A stretch of 64,000 bases of DNA from the NCBI RefSeq assembly GCF_900101595.1, contig NZ_FMYY01000016.1, positions 80,901 to 144,900 of the forward strand. The letters are read 5' to 3'. Below the pieces are notes generated by a model. That model was not told the DNA's origin. It worked only from the letters and a program-made list of their open reading frames with translations, and made no database searches. Both the position numbers and the translations under genes were made by a program. The DNA is from Paenibacillus sp. cl123 (GTDB taxonomy: Bacteria > Bacillota > Bacilli > Paenibacillales > NBRC-103111). This document shows, piece after piece, positions 43,788 through 52,401 of the stretch (position 1 is the stretch's first letter; each line of letters begins with the position of its first letter).

Positions 43788-45553
43788 GGACCAACCGCCT
43801 CCCTGCAGCGCTCCGACTTGTCTGCGGCTGCGCCGGAATGATCTCCCGCGGCTATGATCAGATCGGCGTACTCAGGATCTGCCTGCGTGTCCAGGGACCG
43901 GTACGAATAGCCCTGCTCGATCAGAAACAGCTGGCGGTTCATCGCAAATTCCTGCTCCTTCGTATCCGAGCTGACCAGCGAATAGAAATAAGCCTTGTTG
44001 TCGCCCGACTTCGGCCTCAGGATACGTCCCAGACGCTGCGCTTCCTCCTGGCGCGAGCCGAAGCTGCCGGAGATTTGAATCGCCACCGCCGCGTCCGGCA
44101 GATCTACCGCAAAGTTGGCGACCTTCGATACGATCAGCACCGACAGCTCCCCGCACCGAAACGCCTTGTACAGCGCCTCCCGCTTCTCATGCGCCATCTC
44201 CCCGCTGATCATCGGCGCTCCCGTCCGCCTGGCCAGCTCCTCCAGTTGATCGAGGTATTGTCCGATCAGCAAAATCTGCTCTCCCCGGTGCCTGCGCAGC
44301 AATGCTTCCGCTACCTTCAGCTTGGCGGAGTTATCGCTGGCGATGCGTATCCGCTCGCGCTCTCCCGCCATGCGGTAGCTCTCCATCTCCTGGGGCGGCA
44401 GCGGGACCCGCAGCTCGATGCAGGCTACCGAGGCGATCCAGCCTTGGGTTTCCAGCGTTTTCCACGGCATCTCGTACCGCTTGGGTCCGACCAGCGAGAA
44501 CACATCCTCCTCCCGCCCGTCCTCCCGGATCAGCGTAGCCGTCAATCCAAGCCTGCGCGTGGCCTGAATATCCGCCGTCATCCGGAATACAGGCGCAGGC
44601 AGCAGATGGACCTCGTCATAGACGATAAGTCCCCAATCTCTTTTATTGAACAAATCGATATGGACAAAGGGGCCGTTCTTGGACTTGCGGTACGTCAAAA
44701 TTTGATAGGTCGCTATCGTAACGGGGCGAACTTCCTTGACCGTGCCTGTATATTCGCCCACCATGTCTTCCGTCAGATCGGTTTTGCTTAAAATTTCGCG
44801 CTTCCACTGCTTCACGGACGTGCTGTTCGTCGTCAAAATCAGCGTGGCGCACGATAGCTTCCCCATCGCCGCGATGCCGATCACCGTCTTGCCCGCTCCG
44901 CATGGCAGAACCAGCACCCCGCTGCCTCCTTGCAGTGAACCTTCGCGGTAGAAGGAGTCGACAGCGGTCCGCTGGTAGTCCCGGAGCTCGAAGGAAGCCT
45001 GTTCACCCGCTCCCGCACGCAGCCGAATCGGCAAAGCCTCTCCCTGGCTGTAGCCTGCCAGATCCTCGACCGGAAACCCAAGCTTGATCAGCTCCTGCTT
45101 CAGCAGCCCGCGATATTGGGGAGAGAAGCGCAGCGTCCGGGCATCGGTCTGAACCACGCCGTAAGAGCGGAGCGACTTGAAGGAAACCATCTCCTTGATG
45201 ACCTGCAAATCATCCGATATAAGCAGCAGCTCATCCCCGAGCCGCTCCAGCCGAACGAGTCCGTATCGTTCGATATAGCGGACGATATCCTGCTTCACTG
45301 CTGCCGGAACGCCAAACTTGGCGTGTTCTTCCAGGAAGGCGACGACTTCCTCCGATGTCATGCCCGAAGCCGCCGCGTTCCACAACGACAAAGAGGACAT
45401 CCGGTACGTATGGATGTTGTCCGGAGATTTCACCAGCTCAGCGAAGGCGGCGAGTCCTGCGCGCACCTTCTCCATCTCGGGATGGCGCGCTTCCGCCAGG
45501 ATACAAAAATCATGCTGTACGATCAGCGGCTTGTCTTTACGATAAACAGCCAT
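43784..45553 (-). CDS. XPB/Rad25-type DNA repair helicase
   Basis: Superfamily 2 helicase of 589 residues resembling eukaryotic/archaeal XPB. N-terminal helicase-associated domain (VQHDFCILAEARHPEMEKVR) and a damage-recognition-like segment precede the core: Walker A VLPCGAGKTVIGIAA, VYDEVHLLPAPVF (DEVH), LGLTATLIREDGREED (motif III and the XPB 'RED' motif), and motif VI EEAQRLGRILRPKSGDNKAYFYS. XPB proteins unwind DNA in repair and transcription-coupled processes; its bacterial role is poorly known. Second gene of the pair is coupled downstream. Confidence 0.92.
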   Translation of the reverse strand: MAVYRKDKPLIVQHDFCILAEARHPEMEKVRAGLAAFAELVKSPDNIHTYRMSSLSLWNAAASGMTSEEVVAFLEEHAKFGVPAAVKQDIVRYIERYGLVRLERLGDELLLISDDLQVIKEMVSFKSLRSYGVVQTDARTLRFSPQYRGLLKQELIKLGFPVEDLAGYSQGEALPIRLRAGAGEQASFELRDYQRTAVDSFYREGSLQGGSGVLVLPCGAGKTVIGIAAMGKLSCATLILTTNSTSVKQWKREILSKTDLTEDMVGEYTGTVKEVRPVTIATYQILTYRKSKNGPFVHIDLFNKRDWGLIVYDEVHLLPAPVFRMTADIQATRRLGLTATLIREDGREEDVFSLVGPKRYEMPWKTLETQGWIASVACIELRVPLPPQEMESYRMAGERERIRIASDNSAKLKVAEALLRRHRGEQILLIGQYLDQLEELARRTGAPMISGEMAHEKREALYKAFRCGELSVLIVSKVANFAVDLPDAAVAIQISGSFGSRQEEAQRLGRILRPKSGDNKAYFYSLVSSDTKEQEFAMNRQLFLIEQGYSYRSLDTQADPEYADLIIAAGDHSGAAADKSERCREAVGP

Positions 45554-45721
45554 GTCGAGCCGATCCCTCCAAACTTTAACAGATAAACTTAGTATGAGGG
45601 AACGCGGCTGGATTTAAACCTCCTCTCACTTGAAAACCGCCGCCAGGTATGGAAAAATAGAAGGATATGCCACGCATCGTCCTATGAGATGATGACATCT
45701 TGACAGAAAGGAGCCGCTGCT

Positions 45722-46483
45722 TTGACCTCTCTCCGCCTGCTTTTTCTCGCCGCAGTCCTGCTCCTGACAGCCGCCGGCTGCAGCTCCCGGCCCGCCGGCG
45801 CACCGGCGGCTAACGAAGCTTTCCTGCAAGCCGTTTATGAGCAATATCCGGATCTTCGCGACAAGCCTTACCAGATTGCTCAAGTAAAGCGCGTCGTTGA
45901 CGGCGATACGTTCCAAACCGCAGACTCCGCCAAAGTGCGGCTGATCGGAGTCGATACGCCTGAAAGCGTCGGCAAGGTCGAGCATTTCGGCAAGGAAGCG
46001 AGCGAGTTCACCAAGAAAGAGCTGACGGGCCAGACCGTGTATTTGTTCTCCGATGCCGGGGATACCGACAAGTATGGAAGACTGCTGCGCTACGTGTTCA
46101 AAGAAGGAGAGCCGCTCATGTATAATGAAAAGCTGGTGCAGGAAGGCTACGCCAATCCAATGACGGTTCCGCCCAACGTCTTGTACGCCAAACGATTCGT
46201 CAGTGTCGAAAGAGAAGCGCGGACGAAAAAAGTCGGCTTATGGGCAGCATCGGCTTCATCGTCGTCTTCTTCCAAAAAGCCGGCTTCGTCTACCGCTCCT
46301 CCTACCGTTCCCGAGGACGGGAAAAGTTGCTCTAATCCACAGATCAAGGGCAATATCAATGCGAAGAAAGAAAGCATCTACCATGTGCCGGGCGGCCGAT
46401 CTTATGAGCAGACCAAGGCCGAACGTATGTTTTGCACCGAGAAGGAAGCCGAGGCTGCCGGATTTCGCCGCGCAAAGGAATGA
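45722..46483 (+). CDS. Lipoprotein thermonuclease (SNase) with C-terminal 'sunset'-type motif
   Basis: Secreted, lipid-anchored nuclease of 253 residues. N-terminal signal with lipobox LTAAGC (Cys at about 20). Staphylococcal-nuclease fold: VKRVVDGDTFQTADSAKVRLIGVDTPES, GRLLRYVF and YAKRFVSVEREARTKKVGLW, with the catalytic Arg/Glu/Arg positions present. A Ser/Pro linker (about 175-200) leads to a C-terminal module CSNPQIKGNINAKKESIYHV / YEQTKAERMFCTEKEAEAAGFRRAK, the small module often seen after SNase in Firmicutes. TTG start with AAGGAG eight bases upstream. Confidence 0.9.
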   Translation: MTSLRLLFLAAVLLLTAAGCSSRPAGAPAANEAFLQAVYEQYPDLRDKPYQIAQVKRVVDGDTFQTADSAKVRLIGVDTPESVGKVEHFGKEASEFTKKELTGQTVYLFSDAGDTDKYGRLLRYVFKEGEPLMYNEKLVQEGYANPMTVPPNVLYAKRFVSVEREARTKKVGLWAASASSSSSSKKPASSTAPPTVPEDGKSCSNPQIKGNINAKKESIYHVPGGRSYEQTKAERMFCTEKEAEAAGFRRAKE

Positions 46484-46511
46484 CGGTTCCTTGCCGGCTA
46501 ATGACTACGGA

Positions 46512-46560
46512 CATACGAAAAAACATTCTCCCGTGAGCTGGGAGAATGTTTTTTCGTATG
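46512..46560. terminator. Bidirectional terminator between nuclease and CBS genes
   Basis: Perfect 21-bp inverted repeat (46512-46532 with 46540-46560), seven-base loop. It contains A6 on the left and T6 on the right, so it should end both convergent transcripts. Confidence 0.95.
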
Positions 46561-46591
46561 CAGGTATTCATTAGCCGGATGAATGCCCAGG

Positions 46592-47029
46592 CTACATGAC
46601 CGGCTGCTTGTGATTTTCGGAAATTTGGCTCAGCGCTTCTCCGGCTTCATCTTCAAACTTATCGCGCACGGCCAAGTCTCCGATCGAGACGATCCCGACG
46701 AACTGACCGTTCTCGACAACCGGGAGACGACGAATTTGCTCCTTGGCCATAACCTTTGCCGCTTCGTCTACAGTCGTATCGGGAGGCACGGACACCACCC
46801 GGTCGCTCATGACTTCCTTAATCGCCGTCGAGCCTTCCTTCTTGGCCGCGAATCCGCGGATGACCAAGTCGCGGTCGGTCAGCACGCCGATCAGCTTCGT
46901 CCCATCCACAACGGGAATAAAGCCGGTATCCTCCTGCTTCATCTTGACCGCTGCTTCATACACATTATCTTGAAGCGTCACCGTTGCGCAGTCCTTCGTC
47001 ATAATTTCCCGAAGTGTTCTAGCAGCCAT
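46592..47029 (-). CDS. CBS-domain protein
   Basis: A 145-residue protein made of two CBS repeats: LREIMTKDCATVTLQDNVYEA with TGFIPVVDGTKLIGVLTDRDLV, and IKEVMSDRVVSVPPDTTVDEA with RRLPVVENGQFVGIVSIGDLA. CBS pairs bind adenine nucleotides; no effector domain is attached, so the target is unknown. AGGAGGG nine bases before the ATG. Single gene. Confidence 0.9.
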   Translation of the reverse strand: MAARTLREIMTKDCATVTLQDNVYEAAVKMKQEDTGFIPVVDGTKLIGVLTDRDLVIRGFAAKKEGSTAIKEVMSDRVVSVPPDTTVDEAAKVMAKEQIRRLPVVENGQFVGIVSIGDLAVRDKFEDEAGEALSQISENHKQPVM

Positions 47030-47150
47030 AGCGCTAATCCCTCCTGAGATGAAAAGTTCGGGCTCGCCCTCCGACGTCGATCCGATCCGGATGCTTCGTC
47101 AGGCCCCGTCTCCCATATGCTCTCCTGGCAGGAGATGCGCCATTCGCTTT

Positions 47151-48350
47151 TCACTTGTCACATAACGGAAAACCCTGCCCGGCGGTTCGGGTGTAATCCA
47201 GCAGCATGTCCACGAACAGCTTCGCTGCATGCAGCATCGACCTCTCGTCGATATCGAACCGGGGATGATGATGGGGATGCACAATCCCGCGCTGCGCATG
47301 GCCGGCGCCGACGAACATGAAGCAGCCGGGCACCTTCTCCAAGTAATACGCGTAGTCCTCGCCGGCCATAATCAGCGGAGATCTTTGCGCATGCTCGCCG
47401 AACGTCCGGCGCGCCGCGCGGTCGAATCGCTCGGCTTCCTCCGGATGGTTGATGACCGGCGGGTAGCCCATCTTGTAGTCCAACTCATAGGTCGCTCCAT
47501 GCATCAGACATGTTTGCTCCACGATCGTTTCGAGCCGCTGCCTTACCTTCATCCGCAGCGAGTTGTCGAAAGTTCGCACCGTTCCCTTCAATACGGCCGT
47601 CTCGGCGATGATGTTGAATGTTGTTCCGCTATGGATCGAGCCGACGGATACGACGCAGGGCTCGGTCGGGTCGGCCGAACGGCTGACGATCGACTGCAGA
47701 TTGACGACCAACTGAGAGGCGACCAATACGCTGTCGATCGCCTCATGGGGCAATCCGCCATGCCCTCCTCTGCCTGTTATCTCAATAACGAATTCATCCG
47801 CAGCCGCCATCGCAGGACCCGGCCTGCAGGCCGCAGTCCCTACCTCGAACGGCGTCCATAGGTGAATGCCGTAGATCACATCGACATCCTCCAGCACGCC
47901 TTCCTCAATAAGGCCAAGCGCGCCCCCGGGCGTCGTCTCTTCCGCAGGCTGGAAAATGAATACCACTTGCCCGCGCACAGATTCCGGATGCTCGCTCAGC
48001 ACTTTGGCTACTGCCAGCAAGGTAGCAGTATGCGCATCATGTCCGCAGGCATGCATAACTCCCGGTACGGTTGAAGCATAATCGCAAGCTTTCTCATCTT
48101 GTATAGGCAATGCGTCCATATCCGCCCTCAGCGCTACGGTCGGACCAGGCGACGCCCCGCGCAGACGCGCCACCACCCCGTGGCCTTTACCGGCTTGCTC
48201 CCGAACTTCCAATCCCCATCCGCGCAGCTTCGAGGCTACGAATGCGGCCGTCTCCGACTCGCGGTACGACAGCTCGGGATGCCGGTGCAAATGTCTTCGC
48301 CACTCCACCATATCCGGGTAAGCCGCTTCCAACGCTTCATATATATCCAT
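47151..48350 (-). CDS. M20 family amidohydrolase
   Basis: Zinc-dependent amidohydrolase of about 399 residues, of the hippurate hydrolase / N-acyl-amino-acid deacylase type. Metal and catalytic motifs: MVEWRRHLHRHPELSYRE, ALRADMDALPI, GVMHACGHDAHTA, FIFQPAEETTPGG and MAGEDYAYYLEKVPG, with a dimerisation domain between (GRGGHGGLPHEAID). Substrate is open: N-acetylated amino acids, hippurate or indole conjugates are possible. Start at 48350 (GGAGG seven bases away) preferred over 48356. Confidence 0.9.
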   Translation of the reverse strand: MDIYEALEAAYPDMVEWRRHLHRHPELSYRESETAAFVASKLRGWGLEVREQAGKGHGVVARLRGASPGPTVALRADMDALPIQDEKACDYASTVPGVMHACGHDAHTATLLAVAKVLSEHPESVRGQVVFIFQPAEETTPGGALGLIEEGVLEDVDVIYGIHLWTPFEVGTAACRPGPAMAAADEFVIEITGRGGHGGLPHEAIDSVLVASQLVVNLQSIVSRSADPTEPCVVSVGSIHSGTTFNIIAETAVLKGTVRTFDNSLRMKVRQRLETIVEQTCLMHGATYELDYKMGYPPVINHPEEAERFDRAARRTFGEHAQRSPLIMAGEDYAYYLEKVPGCFMFVGAGHAQRGIVHPHHHPRFDIDERSMLHAAKLFVDMLLDYTRTAGQGFPLCDK

Positions 48351-48486
48351 AAGCATGCCTCCGATGAACGGTTCTGTTTCGATCGATTATCGTCTATTGT
48401 AGCAAAAGCGCGAAGCCGTTTCATCCCATGTGTCACAATTTTTCAAACTTTCCCTTAAGGGCCATCGGGAGGGGCATGCATTAGGG

Positions 48487-48515
48487 TTGCACAAGTAAGG
48501 GAAACATACTATCAT
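48487..48515 (+). promoter_or_regulatory. Probable sigma-A promoter of yugN-ftsW
   Basis: TTGCAC (48487-48492), 17-base spacer, TATCAT (48510-48515), 36 bases upstream of the yugN GTG. Confidence 0.6.
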
Positions 48516-48551
48516 GGGTAAAGTGATGTACATAGATTAGGAGGGCTTGCT

Positions 48552-48899
48552 GTGATTATTGAAAACAGTGGTTTGAAGGGCTTGAAGAGCGATCTCGCCC
48601 ACTTGGACGAATGCATGGAGCAGCTTGGTTTTGTACGCTGGCAGTGGGAATATTACCGCGCCACTTACGATCTGAAGCTGGAAGATAAAGCAAGCCGCAG
48701 CGAATATTTTCTGCGCATCAATACGCGCGTAGAAACGGGCAAGCTGGAATCTCCTTACGCGATCCTTTACGTGGAAGATACTTATATTGGAAAGGCCACT
48801 TTCCCGCACGGACTCGACTACAATTCGCCGATTCCGGACTTCATTATGAAGGCAGCGGCCGGCAAGCTGGCTGAGCTGAAGTCGAAGCTGACCCACTAG
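48552..48899 (+). CDS. yugN: YugN-like family protein
   Basis: A 115-residue cytoplasmic protein of the YugN-like family (PF08868). Recognised from IENSGLKGLKSDLAHLDECMEQLGFVRWQWEYYRATYDLK and LRINTRVETGKLE. No function is known. GTG start with AGGAGG seven bases upstream. Thirteen bases precede the ftsW start, so the two are co-transcribed. Confidence 0.8.
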   Translation: MIIENSGLKGLKSDLAHLDECMEQLGFVRWQWEYYRATYDLKLEDKASRSEYFLRINTRVETGKLESPYAILYVEDTYIGKATFPHGLDYNSPIPDFIMKAAAGKLAELKSKLTH

Positions 48900-48912
48900 G
48901 CGGAAGCTTACG

Positions 48913-50067
48913 ATGAGCGCCCCGCGACGAGGAACGCCTGACTTTCTGCTTCTTTTTCTGACGTTTGCACTCGTTTGCTTCGGTCTGGCGTTTGTGTTCA
49001 GTGCCAGCGTAGCCGAAAAGGACCCCTGGTCTCTCGTGATCAGCCAGGGCAGCAAGGTTTTGCTTGGAACCTTCATCATGTTTTTCTGTATGAATGTCGA
49101 CTTCCGCAAATTTCAGAGATGGGTCGCGCCGTTCCTGACCTTCTCTGTTGTCCTGCTGCTTCTCGTTCCGGTCATCGGTATTGAGATCAATAATGCCAAA
49201 AGCTGGCTAAGCCTCGGACCCTTGGGCTCCATACAGCCAACGGAGTTCGCCAAGCTTGCCGTTATTTTGTACCTGGCCGCTCTAATCAGCAAAAAAGGCG
49301 AGAAAATTCAGGATTTCAAGCGAGGACTTGCTCCTCCTCTGCTGGTAGTCGCTTTCATCTGTTTGCTTATTATGCAGCAGCCTGATCTTGGCTCCACCCT
49401 GATTCTCGTGATGAGCGCTGCGCTGGTTATTGTCGTCGGCGGAGCCAGCTTCAAACATATCGCAACTTTGGCTATAGGCGGCGTCATGGCTTTGGCGGTA
49501 ATCGGCACGGTCTACTTTCTTAAGACGGAAGGAAACAGCTACCGCATCGGACGATTCACCACGTATCTCAACCCGTTCGCTGACAAGGAAGGCGAGGGCT
49601 GGCAGATCGTGCAATCGCTTTACGCCTTCGGGCATGGAGGACTGACCGGAGCGGGCTTCGGCCAGAGCATCCAGAAGCTGCATTACCTGCCGCTCGCCTA
49701 CAATGACTTCATATTCGCAGTCATCGGCGAAGAGCTCGGATTTATCGGCACCGCCATTTTTCTGCTGGTGTATCTGCTGTTTTTGCTGAGAGGATTAGTT
49801 GTGGCGCTGCGCTGCAAAGAGCTGTTCGGGATGCTCGCCGGGGTCGGCATCGTTGGTATGATCGGCATTCAAGCCTTCATCAATATCGGGGGCGTGACCA
49901 ATACGATCCCGATGACCGGTGTCACCCTGCCACTGATCAGCTATGGAGGCACCTCGATGATGGTGACGCTGATGAGTCTCGGAATTTTGCTAAGCATATC
50001 GAGGGAACAAAACGCTCAGGTCAAGGAGCCGCAGCAGCGGGTGCATGGCAGGAAGAGAGCCGTATAG
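48913..50067 (+). CDS. ftsW: FtsW/RodA/SpoVE family peptidoglycan glycosyltransferase
   Basis: SEDS-family polytopic membrane enzyme that polymerises lipid II, most likely the division enzyme FtsW. 384 residues with about ten membrane segments. SEDS signatures: WLSLGPLGSIQPTEFAKLA, QPDLGSTLILVMSA, YLPLAYNDFIFAVIGEELGFIG and the C-terminal FINIGGVTNTIPMTGVTLPLISYGG. The catalytic Asp of the family would be in the large extracellular loop. A RodA or SpoVE role cannot be excluded. ylaN, the neighbour of ftsW in Bacillus, is about 4 kb away. Confidence 0.9.
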   Translation: MSAPRRGTPDFLLLFLTFALVCFGLAFVFSASVAEKDPWSLVISQGSKVLLGTFIMFFCMNVDFRKFQRWVAPFLTFSVVLLLLVPVIGIEINNAKSWLSLGPLGSIQPTEFAKLAVILYLAALISKKGEKIQDFKRGLAPPLLVVAFICLLIMQQPDLGSTLILVMSAALVIVVGGASFKHIATLAIGGVMALAVIGTVYFLKTEGNSYRIGRFTTYLNPFADKEGEGWQIVQSLYAFGHGGLTGAGFGQSIQKLHYLPLAYNDFIFAVIGEELGFIGTAIFLLVYLLFLLRGLVVALRCKELFGMLAGVGIVGMIGIQAFINIGGVTNTIPMTGVTLPLISYGGTSMMVTLMSLGILLSISREQNAQVKEPQQRVHGRKRAV

Positions 50068-50080
50068 GCTCTCTTTTTTT
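50054..50080 (+). terminator. Terminator of ftsW overlapping its last codons
   Basis: Stem AGAGAGCC (50054-50061) / GGCTCTCT (50067-50074) with loop GTATA and seven T residues. The 5' arm is inside the coding region and the stop codon abuts the 3' arm. Confidence 0.9.
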
Positions 50081-50140
50081 GTATGGATATAGACAGGCCA
50101 AGTAAAGGGTGCCTTTAGGATATAAATTCTTTATCTTCAA

Positions 50141-50179
50141 AAAAGACAAAGCAGGGAGCCGCTTCACGCTACTCCCTGC
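50141..50179 (-). terminator. Terminator of the second Asp23 gene
   Basis: Perfect 8-bp stem GCAGGGAG (50151-50158) / CTCCCTGC (50172-50179), followed on the minus strand by TTTGTCTTTTTT. Confidence 0.88.
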
Positions 50180-50193
50180 CGTCCGGCCCCGGT

Positions 50194-50589
50194 TTATTTG
50201 ACACGATGATGTGGATCTTCCGTATGTATCAGTTCCTTCTCTTCTTCGCGGAAAGCTACGCCCTCTACCTTCACGTTCACCTCAACGACCGACAGCCCGG
50301 TCATATTCTCCACCGCTTCGCGAACGTTCTCCTGCAGGTCGCGGCATACTTCCTGAATTTTGCTGCCGTAGTTGACAATGACTCGCAGATCAATGGCGGC
50401 CTCGACTTGGCCCACTTCGACCGAAACGCCCCGTTGAACGTTTTTACCGCTCAGGCGCTTCGCCAGACCCTCCGAAATCCCTCCTGACATGGCTGCGATC
50501 CCCGGCGTCTCTAAAGCAGCGAGCCCTGCTATAGTGGAAACGACGTCATCTGAAATGCGGATAAGTCCTGTCTGAATTTCTTCGCTCAT
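50194..50589 (-). CDS. Asp23/Gls24 family protein
   Basis: A 131-residue Asp23-family protein, similar in plan to YloU but distinct. Core: IRISDDVVSTIAGLAALETPGIAAMSGG, VSVEVGQVEAAIDLRVIVNYG, VEVNVKVEGVAF, then a charged, His-rich end (HTEDPHHRVK). It resembles B. subtilis YqhY, whose gene is by accBC, but the context differs. Start at 50589 has AAGGAG eight bases upstream. Single gene. Confidence 0.85.
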   Translation of the reverse strand: MSEEIQTGLIRISDDVVSTIAGLAALETPGIAAMSGGISEGLAKRLSGKNVQRGVSVEVGQVEAAIDLRVIVNYGSKIQEVCRDLQENVREAVENMTGLSVVEVNVKVEGVAFREEEKELIHTEDPHHRVK

Positions 50590-50792
50590 GAGGATCACTC
50601 CTTCAAGGATTATAAGTCTATTGTAATAAGTTCCGGGTTGGAAAGCAAATACACGCTGTTCGCCTTGACAAACTTCGACGCCTTGACCTGTCAGCGAATA
50701 GGTTGTTCGCTTTTTCCCGCGCGGCGCTGCCGGTCAACCGGATCAGCCATTCTTTCGAAGCTTGACCGGGGTGCTGCGGCGCCCCGTCATGC

Positions 50793-50834
50793 AAGAAGAC
50801 AAGGCATCCCTGTCAAGGAACGCATTGTCTTCTT
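50793..50834 (-). terminator. Hairpin just after the CorC-type gene
   Basis: Perfect 10-bp stem AAGAAGACAA (50793-50802) / TTGTCTTCTT (50825-50834) with a 22-base loop, four bases past the stop. It has no strong T-run, so it may be a weak terminator or a 3' stabilising structure. Confidence 0.5.
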
Positions 50835-50838
50835 ACTG

Positions 50839-52161
50839 CTAGTGGCCTGTACTCGGGATCGATTCGGATTCGGCCACTCCGGCCGTCCGCGTCACACGAA
50901 TGCGTCGGATCCGGTGGCTGTCTCTCTCCAGCACCTCGAAGGAGAGATCGCCGTACGAGTACACGGAACCCGGCTTCAGCTCGGGATTTTGCTTAAACAG
51001 CCAGCCTCCGATCGTGTCTACATCGTCATTATTGAGCTCCGTGCCCATCAGATCGTTGACCTCATCCAGCAGCACCTTGCCTTCGAACACGTACCGGTTA
51101 TCGTCCAGCTTATCGATTGCCTTGACCTCATCGCTGTCGAACTCATCCCGGATCTCGCCGACGATCTCTTCCAGTATGTCTTCAATCGTAATCAAACCGG
51201 CTGTCCCGCCGTATTCGTCAATAAGAATCGCGATATGAACCTGCTGCTGCTGCATTTTCTTAAGCAGCGACTTGATCGGAATCGAGTCAGGCACCGTCAG
51301 CACCGGATGGATCAGCGCCCGGTAATCATAATTCTCATCATTCTGATAGTTCAGGAAAAACTGCTTCGTGTTGATCATCCCGATAATTTTGTCTTTGCTT
51401 TCCGAAGCGACCGGAAATCTCGTGTATTGCTCCCGGCGAATAATTTCCATATTCTCCTCAAGCGACAGATTCGTATACAAGCAAGCCATATCCGTCCGCG
51501 GCACCATAATTTCTCTGGCCAGCAAGTCATCAAAGGCAAATATCCGGCTGACATATCCGTACTCCGTCTTGTTAATCTTGCCGCTTTGGAAGCTTTCAGA
51601 CAAAATAATCTGAATCTCTTCTTCGGTGTGAGCGTCCTCGTGCTCTTTGGCCGGCTTCATGCCGAACAAGCGGATTAACGAATTGGCGGAACCGTTTAAA
51701 AGCCATATGAACGGGTACATAATTTTATAGAAGAACATGATGGGCTTGGCTACGAGCAAGCTGATCTGCTCAGCCTTCTGGATCGCGAGCGACTTCGGGG
51801 CCAGCTCGCCCAGCACGACGTGAAGATAAGTGATGGATATAAAGGCGATAAGGAAGGAAAGAATGCTGCTGGCTTCAGATCCGAGTCCCATGGAATGGAA
51901 CAGAGGATCAAGCATCTTCTCAACCGTCGGTTCACCGAGCCAGCCGAGGCCCAGTGCCGTGATCGTAATGCCGAGCTGGCAGGCGGACAAATAGCCGTCA
52001 AGATTGCGGGTCACCTGCTGTACGGCCAAAGCGTTTTTGCGGCCCTCCATGACGAGCTGGTCGATACGGCTGGACCGCAGCTTGATGATGGCGAACTCGG
52101 TAGCTACGAAAAACGCGGTCAAAATAATCAGCAAAGCGACTAAAACTAAGTTTACAATCAT
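50839..52161 (-). CDS. CorC/HlyC-type transporter (CNNM domain plus CBS pair)
   Basis: Membrane protein of 440 residues of the DUF21/CNNM family, associated with Mg2+ or Co2+ efflux and transport. About four membrane segments in the CNNM part (AFFVATEFAIIKLRSSRIDQL, YLSACQLGITITALGLGWLGEP, VVLGELAPKSLAIQKAE), then HTEEEIQIILSES, a CBS pair (AREIMVPRTDMACL to HIAILIDEYGGTAGLITIEDILEEIVG, read in parts) and a CorC_HlyC domain. Divergent from the DUF1836 gene, and its promoter carries the same palindrome as that gene's. Confidence 0.92.
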   Translation of the reverse strand: MIVNLVLVALLIILTAFFVATEFAIIKLRSSRIDQLVMEGRKNALAVQQVTRNLDGYLSACQLGITITALGLGWLGEPTVEKMLDPLFHSMGLGSEASSILSFLIAFISITYLHVVLGELAPKSLAIQKAEQISLLVAKPIMFFYKIMYPFIWLLNGSANSLIRLFGMKPAKEHEDAHTEEEIQIILSESFQSGKINKTEYGYVSRIFAFDDLLAREIMVPRTDMACLYTNLSLEENMEIIRREQYTRFPVASESKDKIIGMINTKQFFLNYQNDENYDYRALIHPVLTVPDSIPIKSLLKKMQQQQVHIAILIDEYGGTAGLITIEDILEEIVGEIRDEFDSDEVKAIDKLDDNRYVFEGKVLLDEVNDLMGTELNNDDVDTIGGWLFKQNPELKPGSVYSYGDLSFEVLERDSHRIRRIRVTRTAGVAESESIPSTGH

Positions 52162-52198
52162 GTTTACCTTCCTTTTCTTTTAGAACTATTCATTGTAT

Positions 52199-52243
52199 AA
52201 GTTCTTATGAACTTATTATAGGAGCTTAAAATTGAATACACAA
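52199..52243 (-). promoter_or_regulatory. corC-type gene promoter with a 16-bp palindromic operator
   Basis: Minus strand: TTGTGT (52238-52243), 17-base spacer, TATAAT (52215-52220), then directly the perfect palindrome AAGTTC-TTAT-GAACTT (52199-52214), which must cover the transcription start. Placement fits repression by a dimeric regulator. The matching site at the divergent promoter strengthens the call. Confidence 0.7.
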
Positions 52244-52330
52244 CCGAGAAAGGAGTCAATATAAGCGCATATCCGTTCATTTTCGGCCCTGGATTGAGCT
52301 GTGCCATTCCCGCACGCTTATTATTTCCCT

Positions 52331-52374
52331 TTGACAACCGATTTTCTAACTCTTAAGATGAGTTCATATGAACT
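52331..52374 (+). promoter_or_regulatory. DUF1836 gene promoter with a matching palindromic operator
   Basis: Near-consensus TTGACA (52331-52336), 17-base spacer, TAAGAT (52354-52359), then the perfect 14-bp palindrome AGTTCATATGAACT (52361-52374) one base later, at the expected start site. The 16-base block matches the operator at 52199-52214 in 14 positions when both are read in the direction of transcription. Confidence 0.75.
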
Positions 52375-52401
52375 TCAGTATTCAGAAACAGAGGTATTCA
52401 C

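Noticed and set aside
50694..50715. GCGAA/TTCGC hairpin with five T residues on the plus strand, resembling a terminator
   Set aside because: No co-directional gene or convincing promoter precedes it; both flanking genes are on the minus strand. A small RNA cannot be excluded but there is no support.
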